Assembly: GCF_001886185.1 (NCBI RefSeq)
Contig: NZ_JXLA01000014.1
Location: 1 to 64,000, forward strand
Length of the DNA stretch: 64,000 nucleotides
Origin: Enterococcus raffinosus
Lineage (GTDB): Bacteria > Bacillota > Bacilli > Lactobacillales > Enterococcaceae
Direction of reading: 5' to 3'
The notes beneath the pieces were generated by a model. That model made no database searches. It had not been told where the DNA came from and saw only the letters and a program-made list of their open reading frames with translations. Below are positions 26,455 through 35,568 of this stretch, one piece after another. Position 1 is the stretch's first letter. Every line of letters starts with the position of its first letter. Position numbers and translations under genes: made by a program.

Positions 26455-26997
26455 TTACTCCTTCAATTTTGAATTTACGATATGCACGATATCTGCAACA
26501 TTGGCCAAAGCGCCTCGGCCGTAATCACCACAAGCCAGTAAAGCTTCTCTAGGTTCAACTTCTTGATAGCCAACTTCTTTTAATGTTGCAAGGTTTCGTT
26601 GAACGATCGGGTTTTGATACATATAAGTGTTCATTGCCGGAGCGATAATTTTCGGTGTATCTGGCAGTAGAGCCAAGGCAACGGTGGACAATAAATCATC
26701 GGCAATTCCATTGGCTAATTTTCCGATTGTATTGGCGGAAGCAGGGGCCACTAAAAATAAATCGGCTTCTTTAGCTAACGCAATATGATTGATCAAAGCG
26801 GCATCTGGTTCTTCCATAACATCCAGATGAACACGCCGATGGGACAGTGATTGAATCGTTAAAGGTGTGATAAATTCAGTACTGCTTTTTGTCATCACTA
26901 CGTCTAATTTATAACCCATTTTCGTTAGCTCATTCGTGATATCGGCTGCTTTATAAGCAGAGATACTGCCGCTGACACCTAATAGGATGGTCTTCAT
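26455..26997 (-). CDS. coaC: Phosphopantothenoylcysteine decarboxylase
   Basis: FMN-dependent decarboxylase making 4'-phosphopantetheine in coenzyme A synthesis. ILLGVSGSISAYKAADI is the flavin-binding N-terminus; the active-site His is in LINHIALAKEADL; APAMNTYMYQNP is the PXMNXXMW-type substrate motif; ALLACGDYGRGAL holds the conserved Cys. 180 aa, separate from coaB, which is the arrangement of streptococci and enterococci; most bacteria fuse them as CoaBC. It overlaps coaB by 4 nt. Confidence 0.95.
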   Translation of the reverse strand: MKTILLGVSGSISAYKAADITNELTKMGYKLDVVMTKSSTEFITPLTIQSLSHRRVHLDVMEEPDAALINHIALAKEADLFLVAPASANTIGKLANGIADDLLSTVALALLPDTPKIIAPAMNTYMYQNPIVQRNLATLKEVGYQEVEPREALLACGDYGRGALANVADIVHIVNSKLKE

Positions 26998-27719
26998 TTT
27001 GCTTCCTCCAATTCCATGACTTCATGTTTGATTAGTTCCGCGATTTCTGTCTTCGTATGTGCTTCTTTAACCTTGTGCTGTTTGTTGATGAGATAACCGT
27101 GGTGCTTTTCCCCACGAATCTCAGCTAAATCATTCGCTAAAATGAAATCAGCTTGATTCTTTTTGAGACTTTCCTTTGCCACATTTAACAGTTCAATCAT
27201 CGGCACATCCACCAATAGTTTAAACCCAACTAAAATCGTCTGCGGCTGTAGTTTTTTAATCAAGGAAATTATTTTTGGTGTTTTCTTTAAGACTACTACC
27301 AAATGATCAGTGTCTGAAGAGATCTTCTTCTCCGTTCGTTCGTTGGCAATAGTCACTAAGGCACTTGGTAAATCCTTCGGCTGTGTCGCAACTGCCGCTT
27401 CTAGGTCTTCAAGCGTTACTGAGCTTTCAGGAGTGAAATCACTGACAGCCATACTATGAATTACGGCATCATACGTATTTTCAGACATTAATTTTTTCAG
27501 TGTTCGTTCTAAGTCAGCGGTTGATTCGATATAATAGGGATGAATCGTTTTGCCTTCTGGTTTCATTGCGTGACGAGTAGTGATCATATCGATCACGGCA
27601 TCCTCTTTTGCAAAGCTTTCAGCAATTGCCTTGCCTAATTTTCCACTAGAGTGGTTAGTAATCGCGCGCACATCATCAATTTTTTCTGAGGTGCCGCCTG
27701 AAGTTATCAGGATTCTCAC
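26994..27719 (-). CDS. coaB: Phosphopantothenate--cysteine ligase
   Basis: Joins cysteine to 4'-phosphopantothenate using a nucleotide triphosphate. Visible blocks: ILITSGGTSEKIDDVRAITNHSSGKLG (nucleotide-binding N-terminus), VIHSMAVSDF, KKTPKIISLIKKLQPQTILVGFKL and DFILANDLAEI. Stand-alone form (241 aa), partner of coaC. The start overlaps the end of the upstream quinone oxidoreductase by 4 nt, so four genes form one minus-strand operon ending with panT. Confidence 0.95.
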   Translation of the reverse strand: MRILITSGGTSEKIDDVRAITNHSSGKLGKAIAESFAKEDAVIDMITTRHAMKPEGKTIHPYYIESTADLERTLKKLMSENTYDAVIHSMAVSDFTPESSVTLEDLEAAVATQPKDLPSALVTIANERTEKKISSDTDHLVVVLKKTPKIISLIKKLQPQTILVGFKLLVDVPMIELLNVAKESLKKNQADFILANDLAEIRGEKHHGYLINKQHKVKEAHTKTEIAELIKHEVMELEEAK

Positions 27720-28711
27720 TTGTTTTTTCCTCCTAAAGCGACAATGGTACGGCCTACATGCGTTCCGGCCAATAAATTGTCTGCGGTCTCTTGTACTTGA
27801 TCAAGTTCGACTTGTTGGACGTTAATCGTGTCCGAAAGAGCCCATTCGTTTGCCATTTTAGCCCAAAGCTTTTGGCGTTGTTCCATCGATGCTTCTACAG
27901 AGTCGATGCCTAATAAGTTAACACCACGTAAAATAAAAGGCAAGACAGTTGTATTCAGTTTGATTCCGCCAGCATTTCCACAAAGCGCTAAGCTTCCCCC
28001 GTAGTTCACAAAAGGAAGAACCTGTGCTAGTGTATCGCCGCCAACAGTGTCTACTACAAAATCAAAAAGCTGTTTGTTTAACGGACGACTTTTTTCAGGA
28101 AATAACTCAGCAGGTGATAAGACAGAAGTGGCACCTACTTCCATTAAATAATTCTTCCGGTCATCCTTGCGACTCAAGGCAATAATTTCCGCACAGCCGA
28201 TTTGTTTGAGGAAATGTAAAGCAAAACCCCCAACGCCACCTGTTGCCCCCGTGACAAGTACGCGACTATTTTTATTTAATCCATGTGCCTGCAATGCGTC
28301 TACTGCTAATGCTGCGGTAAATCCAGCTGTTCCGAAGGTCATGGCTTGTTTAGCAGATAAATTCTTCGGTCGTTTGATTACCCATGAAGCAGGAACGACT
28401 TGCAGATCGCTTAGTCCGCAATCTTGTTTGACGCCTAAGCCATAGCCGGTGACTAGAACCTCGTCATTGCTAACAAACTGTTCATCTTTCGACTCAATGA
28501 TTCTTCCTGCTAGGTCGATCCCAGGAGTCATGGGATAATCTCTTAGCACGCCTGTGTTGGCCTTTGTCGCTAGAGCATCTTTATAGTTGATTCCAGAATA
28601 ATGAACGTCGATTAGTACCTCATTGTCTTCAATCTCAGGTTTTGAAAAGCTTTGGATCTCCGTGTGTAGCGTTTCATCGTTGACTACACGTAAACGGCGA
28701 TATTCAGTCAT
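27716..28711 (-). CDS. YhdH/AcuI-type NADPH oxidoreductase (MDR family)
   Basis: Zinc-free medium-chain oxidoreductase of 331 aa. HYSGINYKDALATK, MTPGIDLAGRI, the nucleotide-binding VTGATGGVGGFALHFL and VVDTVGGDTL match the YhdH/AcuI group, for which acrylyl-CoA reductase activity is known in some members. None of the zinc-binding Cys clusters of alcohol dehydrogenases is present. It is the first gene of the operon with coaB, coaC and panT; whether it has a role in coenzyme A metabolism is not clear. AGGAGG before the ATG. Confidence 0.88.
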   Translation of the reverse strand: MTEYRRLRVVNDETLHTEIQSFSKPEIEDNEVLIDVHYSGINYKDALATKANTGVLRDYPMTPGIDLAGRIIESKDEQFVSNDEVLVTGYGLGVKQDCGLSDLQVVPASWVIKRPKNLSAKQAMTFGTAGFTAALAVDALQAHGLNKNSRVLVTGATGGVGGFALHFLKQIGCAEIIALSRKDDRKNYLMEVGATSVLSPAELFPEKSRPLNKQLFDFVVDTVGGDTLAQVLPFVNYGGSLALCGNAGGIKLNTTVLPFILRGVNLLGIDSVEASMEQRQKLWAKMANEWALSDTINVQQVELDQVQETADNLLAGTHVGRTIVALGGKNK

Positions 28712-29068
28712 GTTTTATCCTCCTAGTTCTATTGTAATCTCTTATCGGAATCGACTCCGTAATTGCTAAACTTCTCATACTTTTAATTTTTGATGAACGG
28801 TGAAAAATCGGACTCGCAGCTAGCTCATAGTAAGGAAAGTATTTTTTGAAGTGCATAAAAAATACAAGGATCTTCGTGTGCCTACCATTCTGCTAGACAG
28901 ATCATTTGATGTATAGATGTGCATATTAATTGATTTCAAGCCTAGTAATCCGTGAAAAGCAAAACTCGCAGATTCGGTTACTATTATCTTAGCGGAAATG
29001 AAAGAAAATGCAACTTTCTTTTCTCTATCATTTCCATAAAACTATCCTAAGAAAATGGGGTTAAATAC

Positions 29069-29096
29069 TTGATTTTTAGTAAAAAGTTCGTATACT
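29069..29096 (+). promoter_or_regulatory. Promoter of the puuR-like/pot operon
   Basis: TTGATT (29069-29074), 16-nt spacer, TATACT (29091-29096). The 5' leader is about 110 nt long. Confidence 0.6.
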
Positions 29097-29152
29097 TGAG
29101 TGGTGCTATTAAACAATAAGTTTACTATTAGCAAACATCATTAGAATTTTCC

Positions 29153-29178
29153 TAGGGCTGAGATTCGGTCCTATTTTT
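29153..29178 (+). terminator. Terminator-like hairpin in the pot operon leader
   Basis: TAGGGC pairs with GTCCTA (one G-U) and is followed by T5, 34 nt before the first gene. It might attenuate the operon; the stem is short. Confidence 0.35.
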
Positions 29179-29211
29179 CTGGAGAAATTATTATAAAGAG
29201 GGAGTGAGACC

Positions 29212-29754
29212 ATGGAGATTGGTGAGAAGCTGCGTAATTTGCGAATTCAGAAAAATTTAACACAAGAAGAGTTAGGGGAACGAACCGATTTATCCAAGGG
29301 CTACATCTCTCAATTAGAGCGTGACCTGAGTTCTCCTTCAATGGAGACTTTTTTTGATATTTTAGAGGTTTTAGGGGTGACACCAGCTGAATTTTTCAAG
29401 CAAAAAACGGGTGATCAAAAGATTGTCTATAAAGAAGAGGACACTACTTTTTATAGTGATGAAGAACATGGCTACCACATTAAATGGCTGATTCCTGAAT
29501 CCAATGAAAAGGAAATGGAGCCGATCTTATTAACTCTGGACAAAAAGGGTCAGTACAAACAATTTACACCTTCGTTATCAGAAACCTTTATCTATGTTTT
29601 AGAGGGCAAGGTTGCTTTGCAGTTTGGTGAAACGTTGTATGAAGCGGAAAAAGGCGAGAGTATTTACTATGAAGCGAGTAAACCGCATCGTTTACAAAAT
29701 CAGGCGTCAGGGGTCAGTAAAGTACTGATCGTCGCTACAGAATCTTATTTATAA
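29212..29754 (+). CDS. XRE-family regulator with cupin domain (polyamine regulator)
   Basis: Regulator of 180 aa. Residues 5-60 are an XRE helix-turn-helix (LRNLRIQKNLTQEELGERTDLSKGYISQLERDLSSPS), and residues about 105-178 are a cupin barrel (FIYVLEGKVALQFGETLYEAEKGESIYYEASKPHRL). This architecture is that of PuuR-type proteins. It is the first gene of the potABCD operon, 21 nt before potA, so it most likely senses polyamines and controls their uptake; the effector is inference. Confidence 0.92.
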   Translation: MEIGEKLRNLRIQKNLTQEELGERTDLSKGYISQLERDLSSPSMETFFDILEVLGVTPAEFFKQKTGDQKIVYKEEDTTFYSDEEHGYHIKWLIPESNEKEMEPILLTLDKKGQYKQFTPSLSETFIYVLEGKVALQFGETLYEAEKGESIYYEASKPHRLQNQASGVSKVLIVATESYL

Positions 29755-29775
29755 AAAACTCATTAGGAGGAAGTC

Positions 29776-30864
29776 ATGGCAAACACAATTATTTCATTTA
29801 AAGACGTAATTAAACAATACGACGAAGATGATCCCGTATTGAAAAAAATAAATTTTGATATTGAAGAAGGTCGTTTTTATACATTATTAGGTCCTTCAGG
29901 CTGTGGAAAAACGACAATTTTAAGAATTATCGCCGGTTTTACAGACGTAAGTGAAGGCGATATTTTTTTTGAGGGAAAACGAATGAATGACATTCCGGCA
30001 AATAAACGCCAAGTCAACACGGTTTTTCAGGATTACGCATTGTTTCCTCACATGAATGTTTTTGAAAACGTCGCTTTTGGATTAAAAATCAAGAAATTGT
30101 CCAAAATGGAAATTGAAAAGAAAGTTTTAGAAGCCTTGAAGCTTGTTCAATTGCCAGGCTATGAGAATCGTGAAATCACTGAAATGTCTGGAGGCCAGCG
30201 TCAGCGGGTGGCGATCGCCCGTGCCATTGTGAATGAGCCGAAGATTCTTTTATTGGATGAACCATTGTCTGCTTTGGATTTGAAATTGCGAACAGATATG
30301 CAATATGAATTACGTGCCCTGCAAAAACGCTTGGGTATTACTTTTATCTTTGTCACACATGATCAAGAAGAGGCTCTGGCTATGAGTGATGAGATCTTTG
30401 TTATGAATAAAGGCAAGATTGTTCAAAGCGGGACCCCGGTTGATATCTATGACGAACCAATCAATCATTTTGTTGCAGATTTTGTTGGTGAAAGTAACAT
30501 CGTTGCAGGTGAGATGGTGGAAGACAACTTAGTTAAATTTGTCGGTAAAACCTTTGAATGCGTTGATGGTGGTATGCGTCCAAATGAACCAGTGGAAGTG
30601 GTGCTGCGTCCAGAAGATTTATCATTAACCACACCAGAAAACGGCAAGTTAGTTGTTACAGTTGATACCCAGCTTTTTCGCGGGGTTCATTATGAAATGA
30701 ACTGTATTGATGCGGATGGGAATGAATGGATGGTCCATTCCACTAAGAAAGCCAAAAAGGGCAGCAAGGTCGGCTTGTCCTTTGAACCAGAAGATATTCA
30801 TGTTATGCGGTTTAATGAGAGTGAAGAAGATTTTGAAGCGCGTTTAGAGAGCTATGAAGATTAA
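29776..30864 (+). CDS. potA: Spermidine/putrescine ABC transporter ATPase
   Basis: ATP-binding subunit that powers polyamine import. Walker [15 protein letters not shown]-loop [16 protein letters not shown] signature [14 protein letters not shown], Walker [13 protein letters not shown] and the switch His in [11 protein letters not shown] are all intact. A C-terminal TOBE-like regulatory domain (about residues 240-360) is typical of PotA. 362 aa, AGGAGG before the ATG. First structural gene of potABCD. Confidence 0.97.
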   Translation: MANTIISFKDVIKQYDEDDPVLKKINFDIEEGRFYTLLGPSGCGKTTILRIIAGFTDVSEGDIFFEGKRMNDIPANKRQVNTVFQDYALFPHMNVFENVAFGLKIKKLSKMEIEKKVLEALKLVQLPGYENREITEMSGGQRQRVAIARAIVNEPKILLLDEPLSALDLKLRTDMQYELRALQKRLGITFIFVTHDQEEALAMSDEIFVMNKGKIVQSGTPVDIYDEPINHFVADFVGESNIVAGEMVEDNLVKFVGKTFECVDGGMRPNEPVEVVLRPEDLSLTTPENGKLVVTVDTQLFRGVHYEMNCIDADGNEWMVHSTKKAKKGSKVGLSFEPEDIHVMRFNESEEDFEARLESYED

Positions 30865-30879
30865 GGAGGGGATGGAGCA

Positions 30880-31689
30880 ATGAAAAATATACGTCGATTT
30901 TATTCCATTCCTTATTTCTTTTGGTTGGTGTTTTTCGTTATTGCACCAGTGATGTTAATCGTGTATCAATCGTTTTTTGATATGAATGGTCATTTTACGT
31001 TAAGCAACTATCATACGTATTTGACGTCTAAAACGTACTTGATGATGACGGTGAATTCTGTGTTGTTTGCCTTTCTGATTACGTTAATGACGTTGTTGAT
31101 CAGTTATCCAACGGCCTATTTCTTGTCTAAATTGAAGCATCGTCAACTCTTGCTATTGCTAGTGGTTTTGCCAACATGGATCAACTTGTTACTAAAGGCC
31201 TACGCGTTTATCGGTATCTTCAGCGCGAATGGCTCGGTGAATGATTTTCTTAGTTTCATTGGAATCGGCCAGAAGCAGCTATTGTTTACCGATTTTAGTT
31301 TCATGTTTGTCGCAGCGTATATTGAGCTGCCCTTTATGATTATGCCGATTTTTAATGCCTTAGAGGAAATCAATCCTTCATTAATTAGCGCAAGTCGGGA
31401 TCTGGGCGCGAATAATTTCGACACCTTTCGTCGTGTTATTTTACCGCTTTCTTTAAATGGGGTAAAAAGCGGTGTGCAGGCTGTTTTCATTCCGTCACTA
31501 TCCCTTTTCATGCTGACACGTCTGATCGGAGGGAATCGCGTGATTACACTTGGAACTGCAATAGAAGAGCATTTCCTAGTAACTCAGAATTGGGGCATGG
31601 GCTCTACAATAGGTGTTATTTTGATTGTTGCAATGTTCATTGTGATGATGCTGACTGGCGAAAAACGTAAGGGAGGTCGAGTGAAGTGA
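30880..31689 (+). CDS. potB: Spermidine/putrescine ABC transporter permease PotB
   Basis: Inner membrane permease of 269 aa with six predicted helices. The cytoplasmic EAA loop is seen as EEINPSLISASRDLGANNFDTFRRVILPLS, which contacts PotA. The N-terminus YSIPYFFWLVFFVIAPVMLIVYQSFFD is typical of the family. Its stop overlaps the potC start by 4 nt. Confidence 0.95.
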   Translation: MKNIRRFYSIPYFFWLVFFVIAPVMLIVYQSFFDMNGHFTLSNYHTYLTSKTYLMMTVNSVLFAFLITLMTLLISYPTAYFLSKLKHRQLLLLLVVLPTWINLLLKAYAFIGIFSANGSVNDFLSFIGIGQKQLLFTDFSFMFVAAYIELPFMIMPIFNALEEINPSLISASRDLGANNFDTFRRVILPLSLNGVKSGVQAVFIPSLSLFMLTRLIGGNRVITLGTAIEEHFLVTQNWGMGSTIGVILIVAMFIVMMLTGEKRKGGRVK

Positions 31690-32531
31690 GAAGAAGTAAA
31701 TTTTCTTGGGCAAATATTTACTTGATTTTTGTATTTATTCTGCTGTATATTCCGATTTTCTATTTAATCTTTTATTCCTTTAATCAAGGCGGCAATATGA
31801 GCACTTTCACTGGATTCACGTGGGAACATTATCAAAATTTGTTCTCTGATCGTCGTTTGATCAGTATCGTTGTTCAAACGTTTGTGCTAGCCTTTCTATC
31901 CGCGCTTTTAGCAACCATCATCGGCACTTTCGGAGCAATGGGCATTTATTATACACGGAAACGTAACTCACGTAATGTTCTTTTAGGGCTGAATAACATT
32001 TTAATGGTTTCGCCGGATGTCATTATCGGGGCCAGCTTTTTGATTCTGTTTACAATGCTTGGCGGTGTTCTGAAGAACTTTCAATTAGGCTTTGTTAGCG
32101 TTCTGCTTTCACATATCGCCTTCAGCATTCCGATCGTGGTATTGATGGTCTTGCCTAAGTTAAAAGAGATGAATGATTCAATGATCGATGCAGCTCGAGA
32201 TTTGGGTGCGAACAATTTTCAGGTTTTATCCAATATCATCTTGCCGTTTTTGACGCCGGGAATTATCGCCGGCTATTTCATGGCCTTTACCTACTCGTTG
32301 GATGATTTTGCCGTGACGTTCTTTGTTACCGGAAATGGCTTTACGACTCTTTCGGTAGAAATATATTCACGGGCAAGACAGGGAATTAGTTTAGAAATCA
32401 ATGCCTTGTCTACCTTGGTCTTCATCTTCTCTCTATTATTAGTGGTTGGCTATTACTTCATTAGTCGAGATACCTCTAAAAAAGCTCGAAAACGTAAACG
32501 TGAATTTGAGGAGGTGGCGGTACTGAAATGA
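31686..32531 (+). CDS. potC: Spermidine/putrescine ABC transporter permease PotC
   Basis: Second permease of 281 aa. The EAA loop is KEMNDSMIDAARDLGANNFQVLSNIILPFLTPGI, and FMAFTYSLDDFAVTFFVTG is the conserved PotC segment. GTG start (31686) overlapping potB, with GGGAGG upstream; the end overlaps potD by 4 nt. Forms the membrane channel with PotB. Confidence 0.95.
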   Translation: MRRSKFSWANIYLIFVFILLYIPIFYLIFYSFNQGGNMSTFTGFTWEHYQNLFSDRRLISIVVQTFVLAFLSALLATIIGTFGAMGIYYTRKRNSRNVLLGLNNILMVSPDVIIGASFLILFTMLGGVLKNFQLGFVSVLLSHIAFSIPIVVLMVLPKLKEMNDSMIDAARDLGANNFQVLSNIILPFLTPGIIAGYFMAFTYSLDDFAVTFFVTGNGFTTLSVEIYSRARQGISLEINALSTLVFIFSLLLVVGYYFISRDTSKKARKRKREFEEVAVLK

Positions 32532-33598
32532 GAAAATTACAATCACTTTTTATCGGTGTTGTCGCCATTATTTTGCTGCTGACTTTTTTAGTGGTGCGGT
32601 TGAATCATTCATCGAATGCAAGCTCAAAAGTATTGAACATTTATAACTGGGGCGACTATATTGATCCAGAATTGATCAAACAATTCGAGAAGGAATATGG
32701 CTACAAGGTCAATTACGAAACCTTCGATTCAAACGAAGCGATGGAAGCCAAGATCAAACAGGGTGGAACAGCGTATGATATTGCGATCCCTAGTGAATAT
32801 ATGATCCAAAAAATGAAGAAGGAAAAGCTCTTGCTGCCGTTGGATCATTCAAAGATTCAAGGATTAGAGAATATAGATCCGCGTTTTCTAGATTTGGATT
32901 TTGATCGTGATAATACCTATTCGATTCCATATTTCTGGGGAACATTGGGCATCGTTTATAATGATAAATTTGTTTCTGGGGACAAGATTCAGCATTGGAA
33001 CGACTTATGGCGACCAGAATTGAAGAATAATATTATGCTAATCGATGGCGCCCGAGAAGTGATGGGGCTATCACTTACGACCCTAGGCTATTCAATCAAT
33101 AGTAAAAACATGACGCAATTAAACCAAGCAATCAAAAAATTGAGCAGCCTAACGCCGAATGTTAAGGCGATCGTCGCTGATGAAATCAAAATGTATATGG
33201 CGAATGAGGAAAGTGCTGTGGCAGTGACCTTTTCTGGTGAAGCCGCTGATATGATGTCAGAAAATGAACATCTTCATTATGTTATCCCACCTGAAGGCTC
33301 CAATCTTTGGTTTGATAACATCGTGATTCCTAAAACATCGAAGAATCAAGAAGGGGCGTATGACTTCATCAACTTCATGTTGAAGCCTGAAGTCGCTAAA
33401 CAAAATGCTGAATATATCGGTTATTCAACGCCCAATAAAAAAGCATTGACGATGCTGCCAAAAAGTATCTCTGGGGATAAGCAGTTCTACCCAGACGATG
33501 AAACCATCAGTCATTTGGAAGTCTATAAGGATTTAGGACCAGAATATTTAGGGATTTACAATGATTTGTATTTGGAGTTTAAGATGTATCGGAAATAG
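32528..33598 (+). CDS. potD: Spermidine/putrescine-binding protein PotD
   Basis: Extracellular polyamine-binding protein of 356 aa. VLNIYNWGDYIDPELIKQFEKEYG is the strong PotD signature at the start of the mature part; PYFWGTLGIVYN and LWFDNIVIPKTSKN follow. The N-terminus has one hydrophobic segment (about residues 8-24) but no Cys in a lipobox (it continues RLNHSSNASS), so it seems to be held by the uncleaved helix rather than by a lipid. Last gene of the operon. Confidence 0.95.
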   Translation: MRKLQSLFIGVVAIILLLTFLVVRLNHSSNASSKVLNIYNWGDYIDPELIKQFEKEYGYKVNYETFDSNEAMEAKIKQGGTAYDIAIPSEYMIQKMKKEKLLLPLDHSKIQGLENIDPRFLDLDFDRDNTYSIPYFWGTLGIVYNDKFVSGDKIQHWNDLWRPELKNNIMLIDGAREVMGLSLTTLGYSINSKNMTQLNQAIKKLSSLTPNVKAIVADEIKMYMANEESAVAVTFSGEAADMMSENEHLHYVIPPEGSNLWFDNIVIPKTSKNQEGAYDFINFMLKPEVAKQNAEYIGYSTPNKKALTMLPKSISGDKQFYPDDETISHLEVYKDLGPEYLGIYNDLYLEFKMYRK

Positions 33599-33599
33599 A

Positions 33600-33625
33600 A
33601 GGCGGCTTGCGAGCCGCCTTTTTAT
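33600..33625 (+). terminator. Terminator of the pot operon
   Basis: GGCGGCT pairs with AGCCGCC, loop TGCG, followed by T5. Confidence 0.92.
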
Positions 33626-33644
33626 ATAAGGAAAAAAGAGACTG

Positions 33645-34340
33645 TTATTCTTTTACAACTATTTTATAATCTCTATTAAGTCTATGGAAATGTAAAACGA
33701 GGTAACTAATCTCGTCATTAGATAAATCAAAATCAAAATTCTCAGTGATAAAAGCACGTAGCTGATTCGCGGTATAAAAGTCTCTTGGATAGTTTTTCAT
33801 CACATAAAAATATAGTTCATTATCAGAGTCAAGTGAATCAAATTTCTCTTTTATAATGCGGAGCGCTAAATATTTTATATGACGCATCAACCTTGGAGCT
33901 TCAGCAAATAAGCTACTGCGTGAAAGATTGACATGAAAAGCAATACGCGTAGTTAAGCTGTGAATCAGTTGAAGATAGTTCTCTTGTTCGTGTGAATTTA
34001 CATTTAGTTGGCAGTTTGCAGCAATCACTAGTTCTGCTAAGACTAAATAATCCGTAGTTGCTAGTGGGTGATGTAAATAGTCTTCCATATATCTAATAGC
34101 TTCTTTAGCAAATGTGATTTCTGTTTTGAAGAGACTGCTCATAATTTCAACTGTTGAAAAAGAATAGCTGTTTGTTAAGGCGTTTTTTTCGACAGCATTA
34201 AATACAAAATAAGACAAATTATTTATTAAGTAAAAATTATCTGCAAGTAGGTACTTATATTTCGCTAAGTGTACCAAGTTTAGGACTAATTGACGATCTG
34301 ATGTTGCTATGTAATTCTTTAACAGTTGAAATTCATTCAT
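33645..34340 (-). CDS. Orphan PRD-domain protein
   Basis: 231-aa protein that looks like one or two PTS regulation domains without any DNA- or RNA-binding part. The C-terminal half (LIHSLTTRIAFHVNLSRSSLFAEAPRLMRHIKYLALRIIKE ... DLSNDEISYLVLHFHRL) has the helix pattern and His spacing of a PRD; the N-terminal half is all helical and less clear. BglG/LicT antiterminators have an RNA-binding CAT domain before two PRDs; here it is missing. A free PRD could act as a phosphorylation-dependent partner of another regulator. AGGAGG before the ATG. Confidence 0.7.
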   Translation of the reverse strand: MNEFQLLKNYIATSDRQLVLNLVHLAKYKYLLADNFYLINNLSYFVFNAVEKNALTNSYSFSTVEIMSSLFKTEITFAKEAIRYMEDYLHHPLATTDYLVLAELVIAANCQLNVNSHEQENYLQLIHSLTTRIAFHVNLSRSSLFAEAPRLMRHIKYLALRIIKEKFDSLDSDNELYFYVMKNYPRDFYTANQLRAFITENFDFDLSNDEISYLVLHFHRLNRDYKIVVKE

Positions 34341-34466
34341 GATAAATACCTCCTTATAAAGTGGTTTTAGAAAAGTTTCACAGTGAGAACTGGGTTATAA
34401 TTTTATGATAAACTGTATAGTAACTAGACAGTCAAGTGAAAGCTTGAAGAAGCGGAGGGATTAATT

Positions 34467-35279
34467 TTGAATTCGAACAATTACTTATCAATCAGTGAAT
34501 TTGCCAAGCTTTCTGGTATCAAAAGAAAAACATTGATTTATTATGATCAAATAGGGCTTTTGACACCGGAATATACAGCTGAAAACGGGTACCGCTATTA
34601 TGATTATTCGCAGATTTATACAGTGAATATGATTAATTTATTTCGGGAAATAAGGATGCCTTTGGCAGAAATCAAGGAGCATTTGCAAAATAGCACACCG
34701 GAACAAGCAACCGTTTTACTAAAACGGCAACAAGAAATGATTCAGCAGAAACAAGACTACTATGAGGAAATGGCTGGAATGGTTGATCGTCATTTAGCTT
34801 CTTTAGAAGAATATGCAACGGCAGAACGATTTACATACTCAGTAGTTTTCTATGATCAAGTCCCGCTTTTTTTTAATTCGAAGGTTTATCAAGCCTCTAA
34901 TTTTCGAGCATCAATACCTTTAAGTGAGATGTATCAGCAAAGCTTTGCGGCCGGTTATCAATTTTTATATCCGATTGGTTTTATGTTTAAAAATACTCCT
35001 TCTCAATCAAACATGCAGATAGGTGAATTTTCAGATGTTTGTCCCTTTATAAAGGTACCTAACGCATCTGATTACCGTCCCGCTGGCGATTATTTAATTT
35101 ATTATTTTCAAGGAGATATGACCAAAGTAATCAATTTCGATCAGATGAACGCCTATTTGGAAGAGCATCATTTAAAAACTAAAGGAGATATCTATATTGA
35201 TATCATTTTAAACGGATTATCTGCACAGAAGTTTGATGATTTTCTATTAAAGCTACTAATTGAGGTTGTTCCGATTTAA
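34467..35279 (+). CDS. MerR-family regulator with effector-binding domain
   Basis: 270-aa transcription factor. Residues 6-75 are a MerR winged helix (LSISEFAKLSGIKRKTLIYYDQIGLLTPEYTAENGYRYYDYSQI), followed by a coiled-coil dimer helix (about 85-120) and a C-terminal domain of the kind binding drugs or small molecules (GyrI-like, from about 125). TTG start with GGAGGG 7 nt upstream. Divergent from the PRD gene and separated by a terminator from the unknown gene downstream. The target is unknown. Confidence 0.88.
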   Translation: MNSNNYLSISEFAKLSGIKRKTLIYYDQIGLLTPEYTAENGYRYYDYSQIYTVNMINLFREIRMPLAEIKEHLQNSTPEQATVLLKRQQEMIQQKQDYYEEMAGMVDRHLASLEEYATAERFTYSVVFYDQVPLFFNSKVYQASNFRASIPLSEMYQQSFAAGYQFLYPIGFMFKNTPSQSNMQIGEFSDVCPFIKVPNASDYRPAGDYLIYYFQGDMTKVINFDQMNAYLEEHHLKTKGDIYIDIILNGLSAQKFDDFLLKLLIEVVPI

Positions 35280-35290
35280 AAATTTTTTGA

Positions 35291-35343
35291 AAAAAACCAG
35301 AAGATTAAAATGATAATTTATTGATCTTTTTGGCTTTTTTTTA
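35291..35343 (+). terminator. Terminator of the MerR gene
   Basis: CCAGAAGAT pairs with GATCTTTTTGG with a small internal loop, followed by a T-run. Confidence 0.55.
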
Positions 35344-35568
35344 TTGATTTTTTAATGGAGTGTAGAGGGAAGTACTCAATGATAAATCTGTTTATTTGAG
35401 CGTTATTCGAAAAATCATTTATTCCTTTTTGTTTATTAGAGATACGGACTTTTGCAATGTTATATAGGAGCAATCTAAATTATTTTTTATTAAAAATTTG
35501 GATGCGCAGGCGCGGATTTTTCAGGCAGAATAGGAGATAAGAATACGTGATTAAAGGAGCAGACAAAA

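Larger units (their letters stand above)
28712..29211. other. 500-bp divergent intergenic region
   Basis: Holds the promoters of the coaB operon (minus) and of the pot operon (plus, see separate entry). GTATTTTTT around 28839 is complementary to AAAAAATAC around 28857. I see no other gene or known RNA element here. Confidence 0.5.
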
